Assembly: GCF_000179915.2 (NCBI RefSeq)
Contig: NC_014963.1
Coordinates: 744,001-808,000 of the forward strand
Length of the DNA stretch: 64,000 nt
Direction: 5' to 3'
DNA from: Terriglobus saanensis SP1PR4
Lineage (GTDB): Bacteria; Acidobacteriota; Terriglobia; Terriglobales; Acidobacteriaceae
Both the position numbers and the translations under genes were made by a program. This document shows, one piece after another, positions 51,699 through 60,552 of the stretch; positions within the stretch are counted from its first letter, which is position 1; every line of letters starts with the position of its first letter. The notes under the pieces are model-generated. The model was not told where the DNA came from. It did not search any database and worked only from the letters and a program-made list of their open reading frames with translations.

Positions 51699-51774
51699 TT
51701 CCTGAGGAATCTGGTTTGTGCGCTCTGCGCGACCCCATTCTTTGCGCAACAGAGCTGCGCAAAGAATGGGGCAC
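51699..51774. repeat. TGGGGCAC hairpin repeat (family A), copy 5
   Basis: TTCCTGAGGAATCTGG, TTTGTGCGCTCTGCGCGA, then CCCCATTCTTTGCGCA (51733-51748) and TGCGCAAAGAATGGGG, ending in CAC. The inner stem is TTTGCGCA where other copies have TTTCGCG, with the matching change on the other arm. Confidence 0.85.
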
Positions 51775-51781
51775 GAGAGCG

Positions 51782-53107
51782 TTAGAGGGATTGTTTCGTG
51801 AAGATTTTTCGGATGAGGGGTTGGAGTGTTGGTTTCTCCGAAGAGATTTTCATGGTGTTGTGCAACATCGATTCGGCCGTGGCGAGTTGTTCTTCGCTGT
51901 CGCCGAAGAGGGTGACGAGTGGATCGCCTGTTTCGAGCGAGTCGCCCAGCTTGGCGTGCATCTCAATGCCTGCGTGGGCAGAGACTGGGTCATCAGGGAC
52001 TTCGCGGCCTGCGCCGAGTCGTTGAATGGCCCAGCCGACTTCGGTGCAGTCCATGCTGCTGAGATAGCCGGATCGTGATGCTGTGAGAGTGAGTGTCACT
52101 GCGGGTTGGTGAAAGGCCGCGGGGTCTGCGAAGGGAGTAGCGTCTCCGCCTTGCAGCTTCACCATCTCCAGCCATTTCTTATAGACGCTGCCGTCGTGCA
52201 GGAGTTCGAGCGCGCGCTCGCGGCCTGCTTCGGGCGTGGGTGTGATACCGCCGAGTTGAAGCATCCAACCGGCGAGCGTGACGGAGAGTTCGATGACATC
52301 GGTATAGAGCGGGTGTGCGATGCAGCGCATGATCTCCACGCACTCCCAGACCTCGACCCAGTTGCCGGAGAAGCGGCCGAGGGGCTGGTCCATCGTCGTG
52401 AGGAGAGCGACGGTACGCGTGCCTGCACGCTCGCCTGTACCAACGAGGAGGCCAGCGAGGTGTTCGGACTCTTCGAAGGATTTGAGGAAGGCGCCAGAGC
52501 CGGTTTTGACGTCCAGCACAAGACCCTGCAGGCCGGAGGCGAGCTTCTTGCTCATGATGGAAGCCGTGATGAGATTGGGCGATTCGACGGTGCCGGTGTG
52601 GTCGCGGAGGGCGTAGAGTATGCGGTCTGCGGGGACGAGGTTCTCAGTCTGCCCGATCATGGAGAAGCCGCACTGCGCGGTGACTTCGCCAAACTCCTGC
52701 ATGGAGAGCTGTGTGCGAAAGCCGGGGATGGTTTCAAGCTTGTCGAGTGTGCCGCCGGTGTGGCCGAGAGAGCGGCCGCTGATCATGGGATCGGCGAGGC
52801 CTGCTGCGGCGACGATAGGGGCGATCAGAAGAGAGGTCTTGTCGCCGACGCCGCCGGTGGAGTGCTTGTCGACGGTGAACTTGTTGAGGAAGGTGGAGTC
52901 GAAGGTCTCTCCGCTGTAGCGCATGGCCTGTGTCAGCGTTGCAAGCTCATGCGCGGTGAGACCGCGGAGGAAGATGGCCATGAGCAGCGCGGCGATGCGC
53001 GCGTCGGTGACCTCCCCTGCTACGACCTGCTGAATGAAGGTCTGGATCTCGGTGTCGGAGAGTTCATGACCGTCACGTTTACGGAGGATGATGTCGAGTG
53101 CGTGCAT
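51782..53107 (-). CDS. Thymidine/pyrimidine-nucleoside phosphorylase
   Basis: 441 residues from the ATG at 53107. It splits pyrimidine (deoxy)nucleosides with phosphate. Motifs: DIILRKRDGHELSDTEIQTFIQQVV, DKHSTGGVGDKTSLLIAPIVAA, and the signature SGRSLGHTGGTLDKLETIPG. All active-site features are present; DeoA versus Pdp cannot be settled by eye. The start lies two bases after the cytidine deaminase stop, so the two are one operon and translation is probably coupled. Together they recycle cytidine and thymidine. Confidence 0.94.
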   Translation of the reverse strand: MHALDIILRKRDGHELSDTEIQTFIQQVVAGEVTDARIAALLMAIFLRGLTAHELATLTQAMRYSGETFDSTFLNKFTVDKHSTGGVGDKTSLLIAPIVAAAGLADPMISGRSLGHTGGTLDKLETIPGFRTQLSMQEFGEVTAQCGFSMIGQTENLVPADRILYALRDHTGTVESPNLITASIMSKKLASGLQGLVLDVKTGSGAFLKSFEESEHLAGLLVGTGERAGTRTVALLTTMDQPLGRFSGNWVEVWECVEIMRCIAHPLYTDVIELSVTLAGWMLQLGGITPTPEAGRERALELLHDGSVYKKWLEMVKLQGGDATPFADPAAFHQPAVTLTLTASRSGYLSSMDCTEVGWAIQRLGAGREVPDDPVSAHAGIEMHAKLGDSLETGDPLVTLFGDSEEQLATAESMLHNTMKISSEKPTLQPLIRKIFTKQSL

Positions 53108-53109
53108 GT

Positions 53110-53526
53110 TTATTTTTTGAAGTGGAACGATGCAGGGAGTAGTTGGTCTAGCGTGGCATTGGTGGCCACGCCGTTCTCGCCAGGGTAGAAGATCTGGCAT
53201 GTTTCCGCAGCGAACTCCAGAATGGTCTGGCGACAGGCTCCACAGGGCATGCACGCCACGGTGGGATCGGTGTTGGCGATGGCGACCGCTGCAATCTTGA
53301 TCTGCGGACCGAGTTGCGCGACGGCGTGTACGATGGCGGTCTGTTCGGCGCAGGTCGTCAGACGATACGAGGCGTTTTCCACGTTGCAGCCGGTGACGGT
53401 TTCGCCCGTAGTGAGCAGGATGGCCGCGCCTACGTGGAAGTTAGAGTAGGGTGCGTAGGCGTAGTCTGCGGCGGCCTTTGCGGCGGCGAGCAGGGCTGCG
53501 GTCTGGTCTGGAGACAAAGCACTCAT
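53110..53526 (-). CDS. cdd: Cytidine deaminase
   Basis: 138 residues, homotetramer type. It deaminates cytidine and deoxycytidine. Zinc site: NASYRLTTCAEQTAIVHAV (Cys and catalytic Glu) and MPCGACRQTILEF (two Cys). The usual Arg after CAE is Gln here; the catalytic Glu is intact. Substrate loop YAPYSNFHVGAAILL is standard. First gene of an operon with the phosphorylase, divergent from the Lhr gene with 87 bases between. Confidence 0.96.
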   Translation of the reverse strand: MSALSPDQTAALLAAAKAAADYAYAPYSNFHVGAAILLTTGETVTGCNVENASYRLTTCAEQTAIVHAVAQLGPQIKIAAVAIANTDPTVACMPCGACRQTILEFAAETCQIFYPGENGVATNATLDQLLPASFHFKK

Positions 53527-53613
53527 GAATAGGTGAGGTTAGTCGTGTTCCGGCGCGGATGCAAGGTGCTGGGTGGGCTTTTCCGGCATCCTATGACGGA
53601 GGGACGAGGCTCA

Positions 53614-56600
53614 ATGGCGGCGAAGAGATCCGGCGGGTCGAAAACGGTGGTGGCTGCGCCCGTTGCGGATGCGCTGGAGCTGTTTCATCCGATCACGGCG
53701 GAGTGGTTTCGGGCGGTCTTCGAGGCTCCGACTGTGCCGCAGACGGAGGGTTGGCCCGCGATTGCGAAGGGTGAGTCGACACTCATCCTGGCCCCCACGG
53801 GAACGGGCAAGACACTGACGGCGTTTCTCTGGTGCCTGGACAGATTAATGCTCTCCGCACCTCCGAAGGAAGAAGGCTGCCGCGTGGTGTACCTGTCACC
53901 GCTGAAGGCGCTGGCGGTGGATGTGGAGCGCAATCTGCGGTCTCCGCTGGCAGGCATCGCGAACATGGCGCAGAGGGCGGGTGTGCCGTTTCATATGCCG
54001 ACGATCAGTGTGCGCACGGGCGATACACCGGCGGCGGACCGGGCGCGGTTTGTGCGGCATCCCGGAGACATCCTGATCACGACGCCGGAGTCGCTGTACC
54101 TGATGCTGACTTCGAATGCGGGAGAAGCGTTGCGTTCGGTGGAGACGGTGATCATCGACGAGATCCATGCGCTGGTGCCGACGAAGCGCGGGGCGCACAT
54201 GGCGCTTTCGTTGGAGCGGCTGGAGGCTTTGACAGCCCGCCTGTTGCAGCGGATCGGGTTGAGCGCAACGCAGAGGCCGCTGGAGGAGGTGGCGCGGTTT
54301 CTGGGTGGAGCGGAAGGGCTCAGCGAGTCCGGAGTCCAGCGAGTCAGCGGGTCAGCGGGTCAGCAAGTCAGCGAAGCCGCTTTGACCGATGCACGCGATG
54401 CTGCAGAGGAGAAGCCTGAAGCAGGTGTGGCGGGGATTCAGTTTCGGCCTGTGACGATTGTGAATGCGGGTGCACGGAAGGTGCTGCAACTGACGGTCGA
54501 GGTGCCGGTGGAGGACATGGCACGGCTCGGCGAGATTCAGGAGACGCCGAGCGGACCGGCTTCGCAGGGGCCGAAGAGGACTTCCATCTGGCAGTCGATT
54601 CATCCGCGTCTGTTGGAGATTATTCGTGAGCACCAGTCGACGATTCTGTTTGTGAATGCGCGACGGATTGCCGAGCGGATCGCGGGCGCGATCAACGAGC
54701 TTGCAGGCGAAGAGATTGCGCGGGCGCATCATGGGTCACTTGCGGCTTCGCAGCGCAGTGAGATTGAGGAGATGCTGAAGGCGGGTACGATTCGCGCGCT
54801 GGTGGCGACATCTTCGCTGGAGCTTGGCATCGATATGGGAGCGGTCGATCTGGTGATTCAGATTGAAGCGCCGCCTTCGGTTGCAAGTGGCATGCAGAGG
54901 ATCGGGCGCGCGGGGCACCAGGTGGGCGCGCCCTCGAAGGGAATTATTTTTCCGAAGTATCGTGCGGACCTGATTGCATGCGCTGCGGTGACGCAGGCGA
55001 TGCACGAGGGGCATGTGGAGTCGACGCGCTTCCTGCGTAACGCGCTCGATGTGCTGGCGCAGCAGATGGTCGCGACGATTGCGCATCCTCCGCTCAACGT
55101 GGAGCAGGCGGAGCGGAGAGCGAAGAAGCATCGCAGTGAAGAGGATGAGTCGCCCGGTATTTCTTATGACGCGTTGCTGCGTCTGGTGCGGAGTTGCGCG
55201 GGCTATGCGGGGATAAGTACGTCGGTCTTCGATGGTGTGCTGGACATGCTGGCGGGACGCTATCCATCGGATGAGTTTGGAGAGTTGCGGCCGCGTGTGA
55301 CGTGGGACCGCAATCGGCAGTGGCTTACGCCGCGTCAGGGTGTGAAGAAGATTGCCGTCTTGAATGGTGGAACGATTCCGGACCGTGGTTTGTACGGCGT
55401 CTTTCTTTCGGGGGAACGTTCGAAGCCGATTCGAGTGGGCGAACTGGATGAGGAGATGGTCTTTGAAGCGCGTACGGGAGAGACGTTTATCCTTGGCGCT
55501 TCCACGTGGCGCATCGATGAGATTACGCACGACCGCGTGCTGGTGAGTCCTGCACCGGGTGAGCCGGGCAAGATGCCGTTCTGGCGAGGCGATCAGGCGG
55601 GAAGACCGTTGGAGTTTGGGCGGCGTATTGGGGCGTTGATTCGCGAGTTGCGGGACATGCCGCGGAGTGTTGCGTTGACAAGACTCACGCGCGAACACGA
55701 TCTGGATGCGCTGGCGGCGGAGAATCTATTGCGCTACCTCGCCGATCAGGAAGTGGCGACGGGGCAGGTGCCCGACGATCGCACGATTGTCGTGGAGCGT
55801 GTGCGGGATGAGCTGGGTGACTGGCGTGTATGCGTGCTGACGCCGTTTGGATCGCGCGTGCATGCGCCGTGGGCGATGGCGGTCATGGGTCGGATTCGCG
55901 CAGCGGGTGGCGCGGAGGTGGAGGCGATGTGGAGCGAAGATGGATTTGTGCTTCGCTTTCCTGAGACCGATGCCGCGCCTGAAGTGGAGCAGTTTTTTCC
56001 TGAAGCTGCGGAGGCTGCGGATTTCGTGCAGCGGCAGTTGGGATCGACAGCGTTATTTGCGGCAAAGTTTCGTGAGTCCGCAGCGCGCGCGTTGTTGCTG
56101 CCTCGCCGCAGAGCGGATGGGCGCACACCGCTGTGGCAGCAACGGAAACGCGCGTATGACCTGCTGAGTGTAGCGTCACGCTATCCGCAGTTTCCGATGT
56201 TGCTGGAGGCGTACCGCGAGTGTCTGCGCGATGTCTTCGATATGCCCGCGCTGATGGAGATTCTGCGCGGCGTGGGGCAGCGCCAGATTCGTGTGCATAC
56301 GGTGGATTCGCGAACGCCTTCACCGTTCGCTTCAGCGCTGTTGTTTTCGTACGTGGCAAATTACATCTACGACGGCGATGCGCCGCTGGCCGAGCGCCGC
56401 GCGCAGGCGTTGTCCATCGATCAGGACCAGTTGCGTGAGTTGCTGGGCGATGCCGACCTGCGTGAGTTGCTGGATCCGGCGGCGATTGAAGAGACCGAGG
56501 AGCAGTTACAGAATCTCGCGCCGGATTACAAGGCGCGGTCGATGGATGCGGTGCATGATCTGCTTCTGCGGTTGGGAGATCTGCGGCGTGATGAACTGCT

Positions 56601-58416
56601 GGCGCGCGTGACTTCACCTGAGGTGGCGCTGACGGTGGATCGTCTGATCAAGGCGCGGCGTGTGCTGGAGCTTTTGATCGGTAGAGAGAAGCGGTTGATC
56701 GCGGTGGAGGATGTGGCGCGGTATCGCGATGCCCTGGGGATACCGCTTCCGCCTGGATTGCCGACGGCTCTGCTGGAGGCCGCGCCGGATGCGGCGTTGG
56801 ACCTGGTCAGACGATTTGCGCGAACGCATGGGCCGTTTATCACGCAGCAGGTGGTCGATCGATTCGGTCTGCCTGCAACTCAGGTAGAAGCGTTGTTGCA
56901 GCGTTTGATCCAAAGTGGACGCGTGATGGAGGGCGGCTTCCGTCCGGGTGGAGTCCATCGCGAGTGGGTGGACGTTGAGGTGTTGCGCACAATTCGCCGA
57001 AGGTCCCTGGCGAAGCTGCGCAAGGAGATTGAGCCGGTGGAGCAGCAGACGCTGGCGCGTTTGTTTACGCATTGGCAGGGCGTGATCTCGCCTCGTCGCG
57101 GCTTGGATGCTTTGCTGGACACAATTGAAAATCTTCAGGGTGCGCCGTTGCCTGCGTCGCTACTGGAGGCGGAGATTTTGCCTGCGAGAATCGCGGGATA
57201 CAAATCTTCGGATCTGGATACGCTGATCGCGGCGGGTGAGGTGCAGTGGGCTGGCTTTGATCCGATTGGCGAGAAGGATGGTCGCGTTGGTCTGTATCTT
57301 GCGGAGAAGCTGCCTGCGCTTTGGCCGATTGCGCCTTCTGTTGTGAGTGCTGCGATTGCGGAGGCTTCGCCGTTGAAGGAGCGCGAGGACGCGGTCGTGG
57401 AGTATCTACGCGGACATGGTGCGACGTTCTTTCAGAATCTGCATGATGGTGTGGGCGGCGGATATCCGAATGACACGCTCGATGCGCTGTGGAATCTTGT
57501 GTGGCGCGGTGCGGTGACGAACGATGCGTTCCAGGCGCTGAGGGCCTACACGCAACGCGGCGCGGCGAAGGTGAATGGAAGACAGCCACGACGCGTGCAC
57601 CAGCAGGGTGGGGGATTTCGTTCGCGTAGAACTACGCCGCCGACGGGGCAGGGGCGATGGGCCCTGCATCCAGCGTTGCATCTCGCACCGCGCAATCCTA
57701 CGGAGTGGAGTCATGCGGAGGCGCATCAGTTACTCGCGCGCTACGGTGTGGTGTTTCGAGAGACGGCGCATGCGGAGAATCTGGCGGGTGGCTTCTCTGC
57801 GATCTATGACGTGATGAAGGCGCTGGAGGAGAGTGGAAAGATTCGGCGCGGCTACTTCGCTGCGGACTTAGGTGCGACGCAGTTTGCTCTGCCTGTTGCC
57901 GTGGATCTGTTGCGCTCTTTGCGCATGACACGCACAGAGGCGGATGAGGAGATGGTCGTGCTGGCGGCGACGGACCCAGCGAATCCTTACGGAGCGCTGT
58001 TGAAGTGGCCTGCTCCGCCCGATGCCACAAGTTCGCTGACGCGGAGCGTGGGTGCGCGTGTGGTGCTGGCGGATGGTGCATTGTCGGCCTACCTGCGCCG
58101 AGGCAATCCGAATCTGCAGGTGTTTCTGCCGGAAGAAGAGCCTGCGCGTGGAAAGAGAATGCAGGCGCTGGCGCGGTACTTCGTGATCATGGCGCAGCGT
58201 GGGTATGGGCATGAGAACGACGATGCGATGCAGGGCGAGCAGTCGCGCACGGGGATGTTGATTCAGAGTGTGAATGGCGTAGCCGTGGCGGAACATCCGA
58301 TGGCGCGGGTTCTGCTGGATGCGGGATTCCAGGCGGCTCCGATGGGGTTTAATCTGCGTCGGAATCTGCCGCCGTTAATGACATCGGGTACACGCATGGA
58401 GCCGCCACGTGCCTGA
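53614..58416 (+). CDS. lhr: Large ATP-dependent helicase Lhr
   Basis: 1,600 residues from the ATG at 53614 (GAGG upstream); an ATG at 53593 is possible. Superfamily 2 helicase: P-loop APTGTGKT (60-67), DEIH box (182-185), GLSATQRPLEEVARFLG, then RecA2 with ILFVNARRIAERIAGAIN, LVATSSLELGIDMGAVDLVIQIE and QRIGRAGHQVG. A winged helix, the Lhr beta-barrel and the long Lhr C-terminal part follow (length is normal for bacterial Lhr-L). It translocates 3'-5' on single-stranded DNA and unwinds RNA:DNA hybrids, a role in repair. A tandem octamer repeat encodes a linker at about 236-254. It overlaps the Nei-type glycosylase gene by eight bases. Confidence 0.96.
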   Translation: MAAKRSGGSKTVVAAPVADALELFHPITAEWFRAVFEAPTVPQTEGWPAIAKGESTLILAPTGTGKTLTAFLWCLDRLMLSAPPKEEGCRVVYLSPLKALAVDVERNLRSPLAGIANMAQRAGVPFHMPTISVRTGDTPAADRARFVRHPGDILITTPESLYLMLTSNAGEALRSVETVIIDEIHALVPTKRGAHMALSLERLEALTARLLQRIGLSATQRPLEEVARFLGGAEGLSESGVQRVSGSAGQQVSEAALTDARDAAEEKPEAGVAGIQFRPVTIVNAGARKVLQLTVEVPVEDMARLGEIQETPSGPASQGPKRTSIWQSIHPRLLEIIREHQSTILFVNARRIAERIAGAINELAGEEIARAHHGSLAASQRSEIEEMLKAGTIRALVATSSLELGIDMGAVDLVIQIEAPPSVASGMQRIGRAGHQVGAPSKGIIFPKYRADLIACAAVTQAMHEGHVESTRFLRNALDVLAQQMVATIAHPPLNVEQAERRAKKHRSEEDESPGISYDALLRLVRSCAGYAGISTSVFDGVLDMLAGRYPSDEFGELRPRVTWDRNRQWLTPRQGVKKIAVLNGGTIPDRGLYGVFLSGERSKPIRVGELDEEMVFEARTGETFILGASTWRIDEITHDRVLVSPAPGEPGKMPFWRGDQAGRPLEFGRRIGALIRELRDMPRSVALTRLTREHDLDALAAENLLRYLADQEVATGQVPDDRTIVVERVRDELGDWRVCVLTPFGSRVHAPWAMAVMGRIRAAGGAEVEAMWSEDGFVLRFPETDAAPEVEQFFPEAAEAADFVQRQLGSTALFAAKFRESAARALLLPRRRADGRTPLWQQRKRAYDLLSVASRYPQFPMLLEAYRECLRDVFDMPALMEILRGVGQRQIRVHTVDSRTPSPFASALLFSYVANYIYDGDAPLAERRAQALSIDQDQLRELLGDADLRELLDPAAIEETEEQLQNLAPDYKARSMDAVHDLLLRLGDLRRDELLARVTSPEVALTVDRLIKARRVLELLIGREKRLIAVEDVARYRDALGIPLPPGLPTALLEAAPDAALDLVRRFARTHGPFITQQVVDRFGLPATQVEALLQRLIQSGRVMEGGFRPGGVHREWVDVEVLRTIRRRSLAKLRKEIEPVEQQTLARLFTHWQGVISPRRGLDALLDTIENLQGAPLPASLLEAEILPARIAGYKSSDLDTLIAAGEVQWAGFDPIGEKDGRVGLYLAEKLPALWPIAPSVVSAAIAEASPLKEREDAVVEYLRGHGATFFQNLHDGVGGGYPNDTLDALWNLVWRGAVTNDAFQALRAYTQRGAAKVNGRQPRRVHQQGGGFRSRRTTPPTGQGRWALHPALHLAPRNPTEWSHAEAHQLLARYGVVFRETAHAENLAGGFSAIYDVMKALEESGKIRRGYFAADLGATQFALPVAVDLLRSLRMTRTEADEEMVVLAATDPANPYGALLKWPAPPDATSSLTRSVGARVVLADGALSAYLRRGNPNLQVFLPEEEPARGKRMQALARYFVIMAQRGYGHENDDAMQGEQSRTGMLIQSVNGVAVAEHPMARVLLDAGFQAAPMGFNLRRNLPPLMTSGTRMEPPRA
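54318..54375 (+). repeat. Octamer repeat inside the Lhr coding sequence
   Basis: Four to five 8-base units of the type GTCAGCGG stand between RecA1 and RecA2 of Lhr. 16 bases are identical to the intergenic repeat at 43164-43179. Because 8 is not a multiple of 3, gain or loss of one unit would shift the frame. Confidence 0.55.
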
Positions 58417-59314
58417 GGGGGATACCTTATTTCGTGCGGCGCGGGCTCTGGCAAAAGTCCTTGAAGGCAGAACGGTGACTGCTTTTGAGACGGCGTATGC
58501 GAAGCTGGCGAGCGTGAATGATGATCGGCCAGTGCTGGGGCGTGTGATCGAAAAGGTAGAGGCGCGGGGCAAGTGGCTGCTAATACACTTCTCGGGCGAT
58601 CTGATCCTGGTGACGCACATGTTGATGAGCGGCTCGTGGCATATCTATCGCACGGGGGAGAAGTGGTGGTCTCCGCGCAGCGCCATGCGTGTGCGCGTGG
58701 CGGTGGAGGGGGTCGAAGCGGTGGCGTTTAACGTGCCTGTGGCGGAGTTTCATACGACGGCTTCGTTGAAGCGCGATGCGATGGTGGAGAAGCTGGGGCC
58801 GGATGTTTTGTCCGCGAGTTATTCGGGCGATGTGGGATTGGTCGCGTTGCAGAAGCGTATGGTTTCGCATCCTGACGATGAGATTGCGAATGTGTTGCTG
58901 AATCAGCGCGTGCTGGCTGGGTTGGGAAATGTCTACAAGAGCGAGGTGTGTTTTGCGGCGCGGGTGCATCCGTTTCGTGCAATGCGGACGTTGACGGTCG
59001 ACGAGATGCAGCAGATGGCGGATGTCTCGCAGCGGTACATGCAGGCGAATGTGCTGGATGGTGCAGGGGATGGGATTGTGACGTACTCGGGCAACCGGCG
59101 AACGACACGTTCGGCCAATGCTGCGGACAGGTTATGGGTGTATGGGCGGCGCGGTCTTGAGTGCCGGCGGTGTGGTGGGATTGTGGAGATGCGGAAGCAG
59201 GGGGTGGGCGCTCGGAGTACGTATTGGTGTCCTGATTGCCAGCCCTGGGTGGGTGAGGGGGAGGCGATGAAGGGATGGAATACGCCGATTCGGCGGACGC
59301 GGATGAGTTGCTAG
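58409..59314 (+). CDS. nei: Fpg/Nei-family DNA glycosylase (endonuclease VIII-like)
   Basis: 301 residues from a GTG at 58409 that overlaps the lhr stop by eight bases. The N-terminus Pro-Glu-Gly-Asp (MPEGDTLFRAARAL), with Pro2 as nucleophile and Glu3, is the Nei type. Lys in VEARGKWLLIHF is the beta-turn lysine; GLGNVYKSEVCFAARVHP holds the helix-two-turn-helix, and the zinc finger is CRRCGG...CPDCQPW. It removes oxidised pyrimidines and cuts the backbone. Coupled expression with Lhr suggests a shared repair task; the same gene pairing is known in other phyla. Confidence 0.95.
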   Translation: MPEGDTLFRAARALAKVLEGRTVTAFETAYAKLASVNDDRPVLGRVIEKVEARGKWLLIHFSGDLILVTHMLMSGSWHIYRTGEKWWSPRSAMRVRVAVEGVEAVAFNVPVAEFHTTASLKRDAMVEKLGPDVLSASYSGDVGLVALQKRMVSHPDDEIANVLLNQRVLAGLGNVYKSEVCFAARVHPFRAMRTLTVDEMQQMADVSQRYMQANVLDGAGDGIVTYSGNRRTTRSANAADRLWVYGRRGLECRRCGGIVEMRKQGVGARSTYWCPDCQPWVGEGEAMKGWNTPIRRTRMSC

Positions 59315-59335
59315 CAGTTTTACTCCGTCATGCAG

Positions 59336-60529
59336 TTAAAACTCTTCGTCGGCTTGGCTCGGACGAAGGATCTCCTGCGAGGCTGGAATCAATCTGGTCT
59401 TTCGTTGTGTGGCGCGGTGCTCAAGATGAGCGATGACTTTGCGTCCCAGGCGGATCCCTGGTTCTTCCAGGAAGAACCAGGTGAGATAGCTCAGAGGAAG
59501 CGCGGTTAGAAGCAGAGTCACGACGACGGTGAAAAAACTGGAAAGAGGCGTCGTCAACCAACGCGAGTAGTGCCCATGAGTGGCCCAGTCAAACCAGCGG
59601 AGACGATCAATTCTGGCAACGATCACAAAGACGTGCCACAGGTAAAGACTGAACGATAAGCGCCCGAGCGCTCGAGTGATTGCATTGACGAAGAAAGACC
59701 AGGGGTTGAGGGCCAGGGCCAGAATAAACAAAAAGAAAATAAGCGAGGAGAGATAGAGGCGCCGATCCTCAAAGGGGATATTCAGATCGAAGAGCGCGGC
59801 TGCGATGAGCAGAAGAAGGAAAGAGATCTGCCGTGCAGCTTTGGTAGAAGTCAATCGTGACGGCACGACGTAGTCTTTGACAATGTAGTAGGCCACGATG
59901 CCCATGCCAAAGATACCGAGCTCCACTGGAATTCCAACGGATCGCAGATAGACGATGGTTGTGCCACTGGCTGATGGTAGATGTCGTAAGAGAAGAAGCG
60001 ATCCGAATCCGAAGACAATTGCCGTGGTACAGGTGAATGCGATCGCTTTGTTCAGGGTGTTGATCCACCTGTGAAGGAGGGGCAACAACATGTAGAAAGC
60101 GAATTCTGTTCCGATCGTCCAGCCGGCGAGCGGGCCTGCAAAAATGGCTGGCGGATAGAGGCCGTTCAAAAAGAGCGCGGCGAGGACTATTTGCAAAGCC
60201 GGGGTTGGAACCGGGTGATAGGCCACGTACCGCAAGAGGAACATGAAGTAGAAGAGCGGCGCGATTCGAAAGACGCGGCGCAAATAGAAGTTCAGTGTTG
60301 GATGCTGCTCTACCTTTCGGTGATCGAGTGAAAGGTAAAGCGTGAAGGCGCTCACCATGAAAAAGAGCTGAACCCCGCGCCGTCCCCAAAAGGTAAGATC
60401 CCACTGCCAGTTTCCTGGAGGGTATGCGGTGCTTCCAACGTGCACGAGGATAACGGCAGCAACGGCCCATCCGCGGAGAGCGTCCAGATACCCTAAGTGC
60501 CACCGTTCGCGTTTCGCCATGGGATCCAT
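59336..60529 (-). CDS. Acyltransferase family 3 membrane protein (OafA/YrhL-like)
   Basis: 397 residues with about ten membrane helices. Opening motif LGYLDALRGWAVAAVILVHVG has the conserved Arg and His of the acyltransferase-3 family; FFMVSAFTLYLSL and LRRVFRIAPLFYFMFL follow. These enzymes O-acylate surface polysaccharides, peptidoglycan or antibiotics. A soluble SGNH tail is missing. ATG at 60529 or 60520; convergent with the Nei gene and near the PBP gene end (23-base gap), on the same strand as the latter. Confidence 0.92.
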   Translation of the reverse strand: MDPMAKRERWHLGYLDALRGWAVAAVILVHVGSTAYPPGNWQWDLTFWGRRGVQLFFMVSAFTLYLSLDHRKVEQHPTLNFYLRRVFRIAPLFYFMFLLRYVAYHPVPTPALQIVLAALFLNGLYPPAIFAGPLAGWTIGTEFAFYMLLPLLHRWINTLNKAIAFTCTTAIVFGFGSLLLLRHLPSASGTTIVYLRSVGIPVELGIFGMGIVAYYIVKDYVVPSRLTSTKAARQISFLLLLIAAALFDLNIPFEDRRLYLSSLIFFLFILALALNPWSFFVNAITRALGRLSFSLYLWHVFVIVARIDRLRWFDWATHGHYSRWLTTPLSSFFTVVVTLLLTALPLSYLTWFFLEEPGIRLGRKVIAHLEHRATQRKTRLIPASQEILRPSQADEEF

Positions 60530-60552
60530 TTCCGGTGATCGATGAATCCGTA

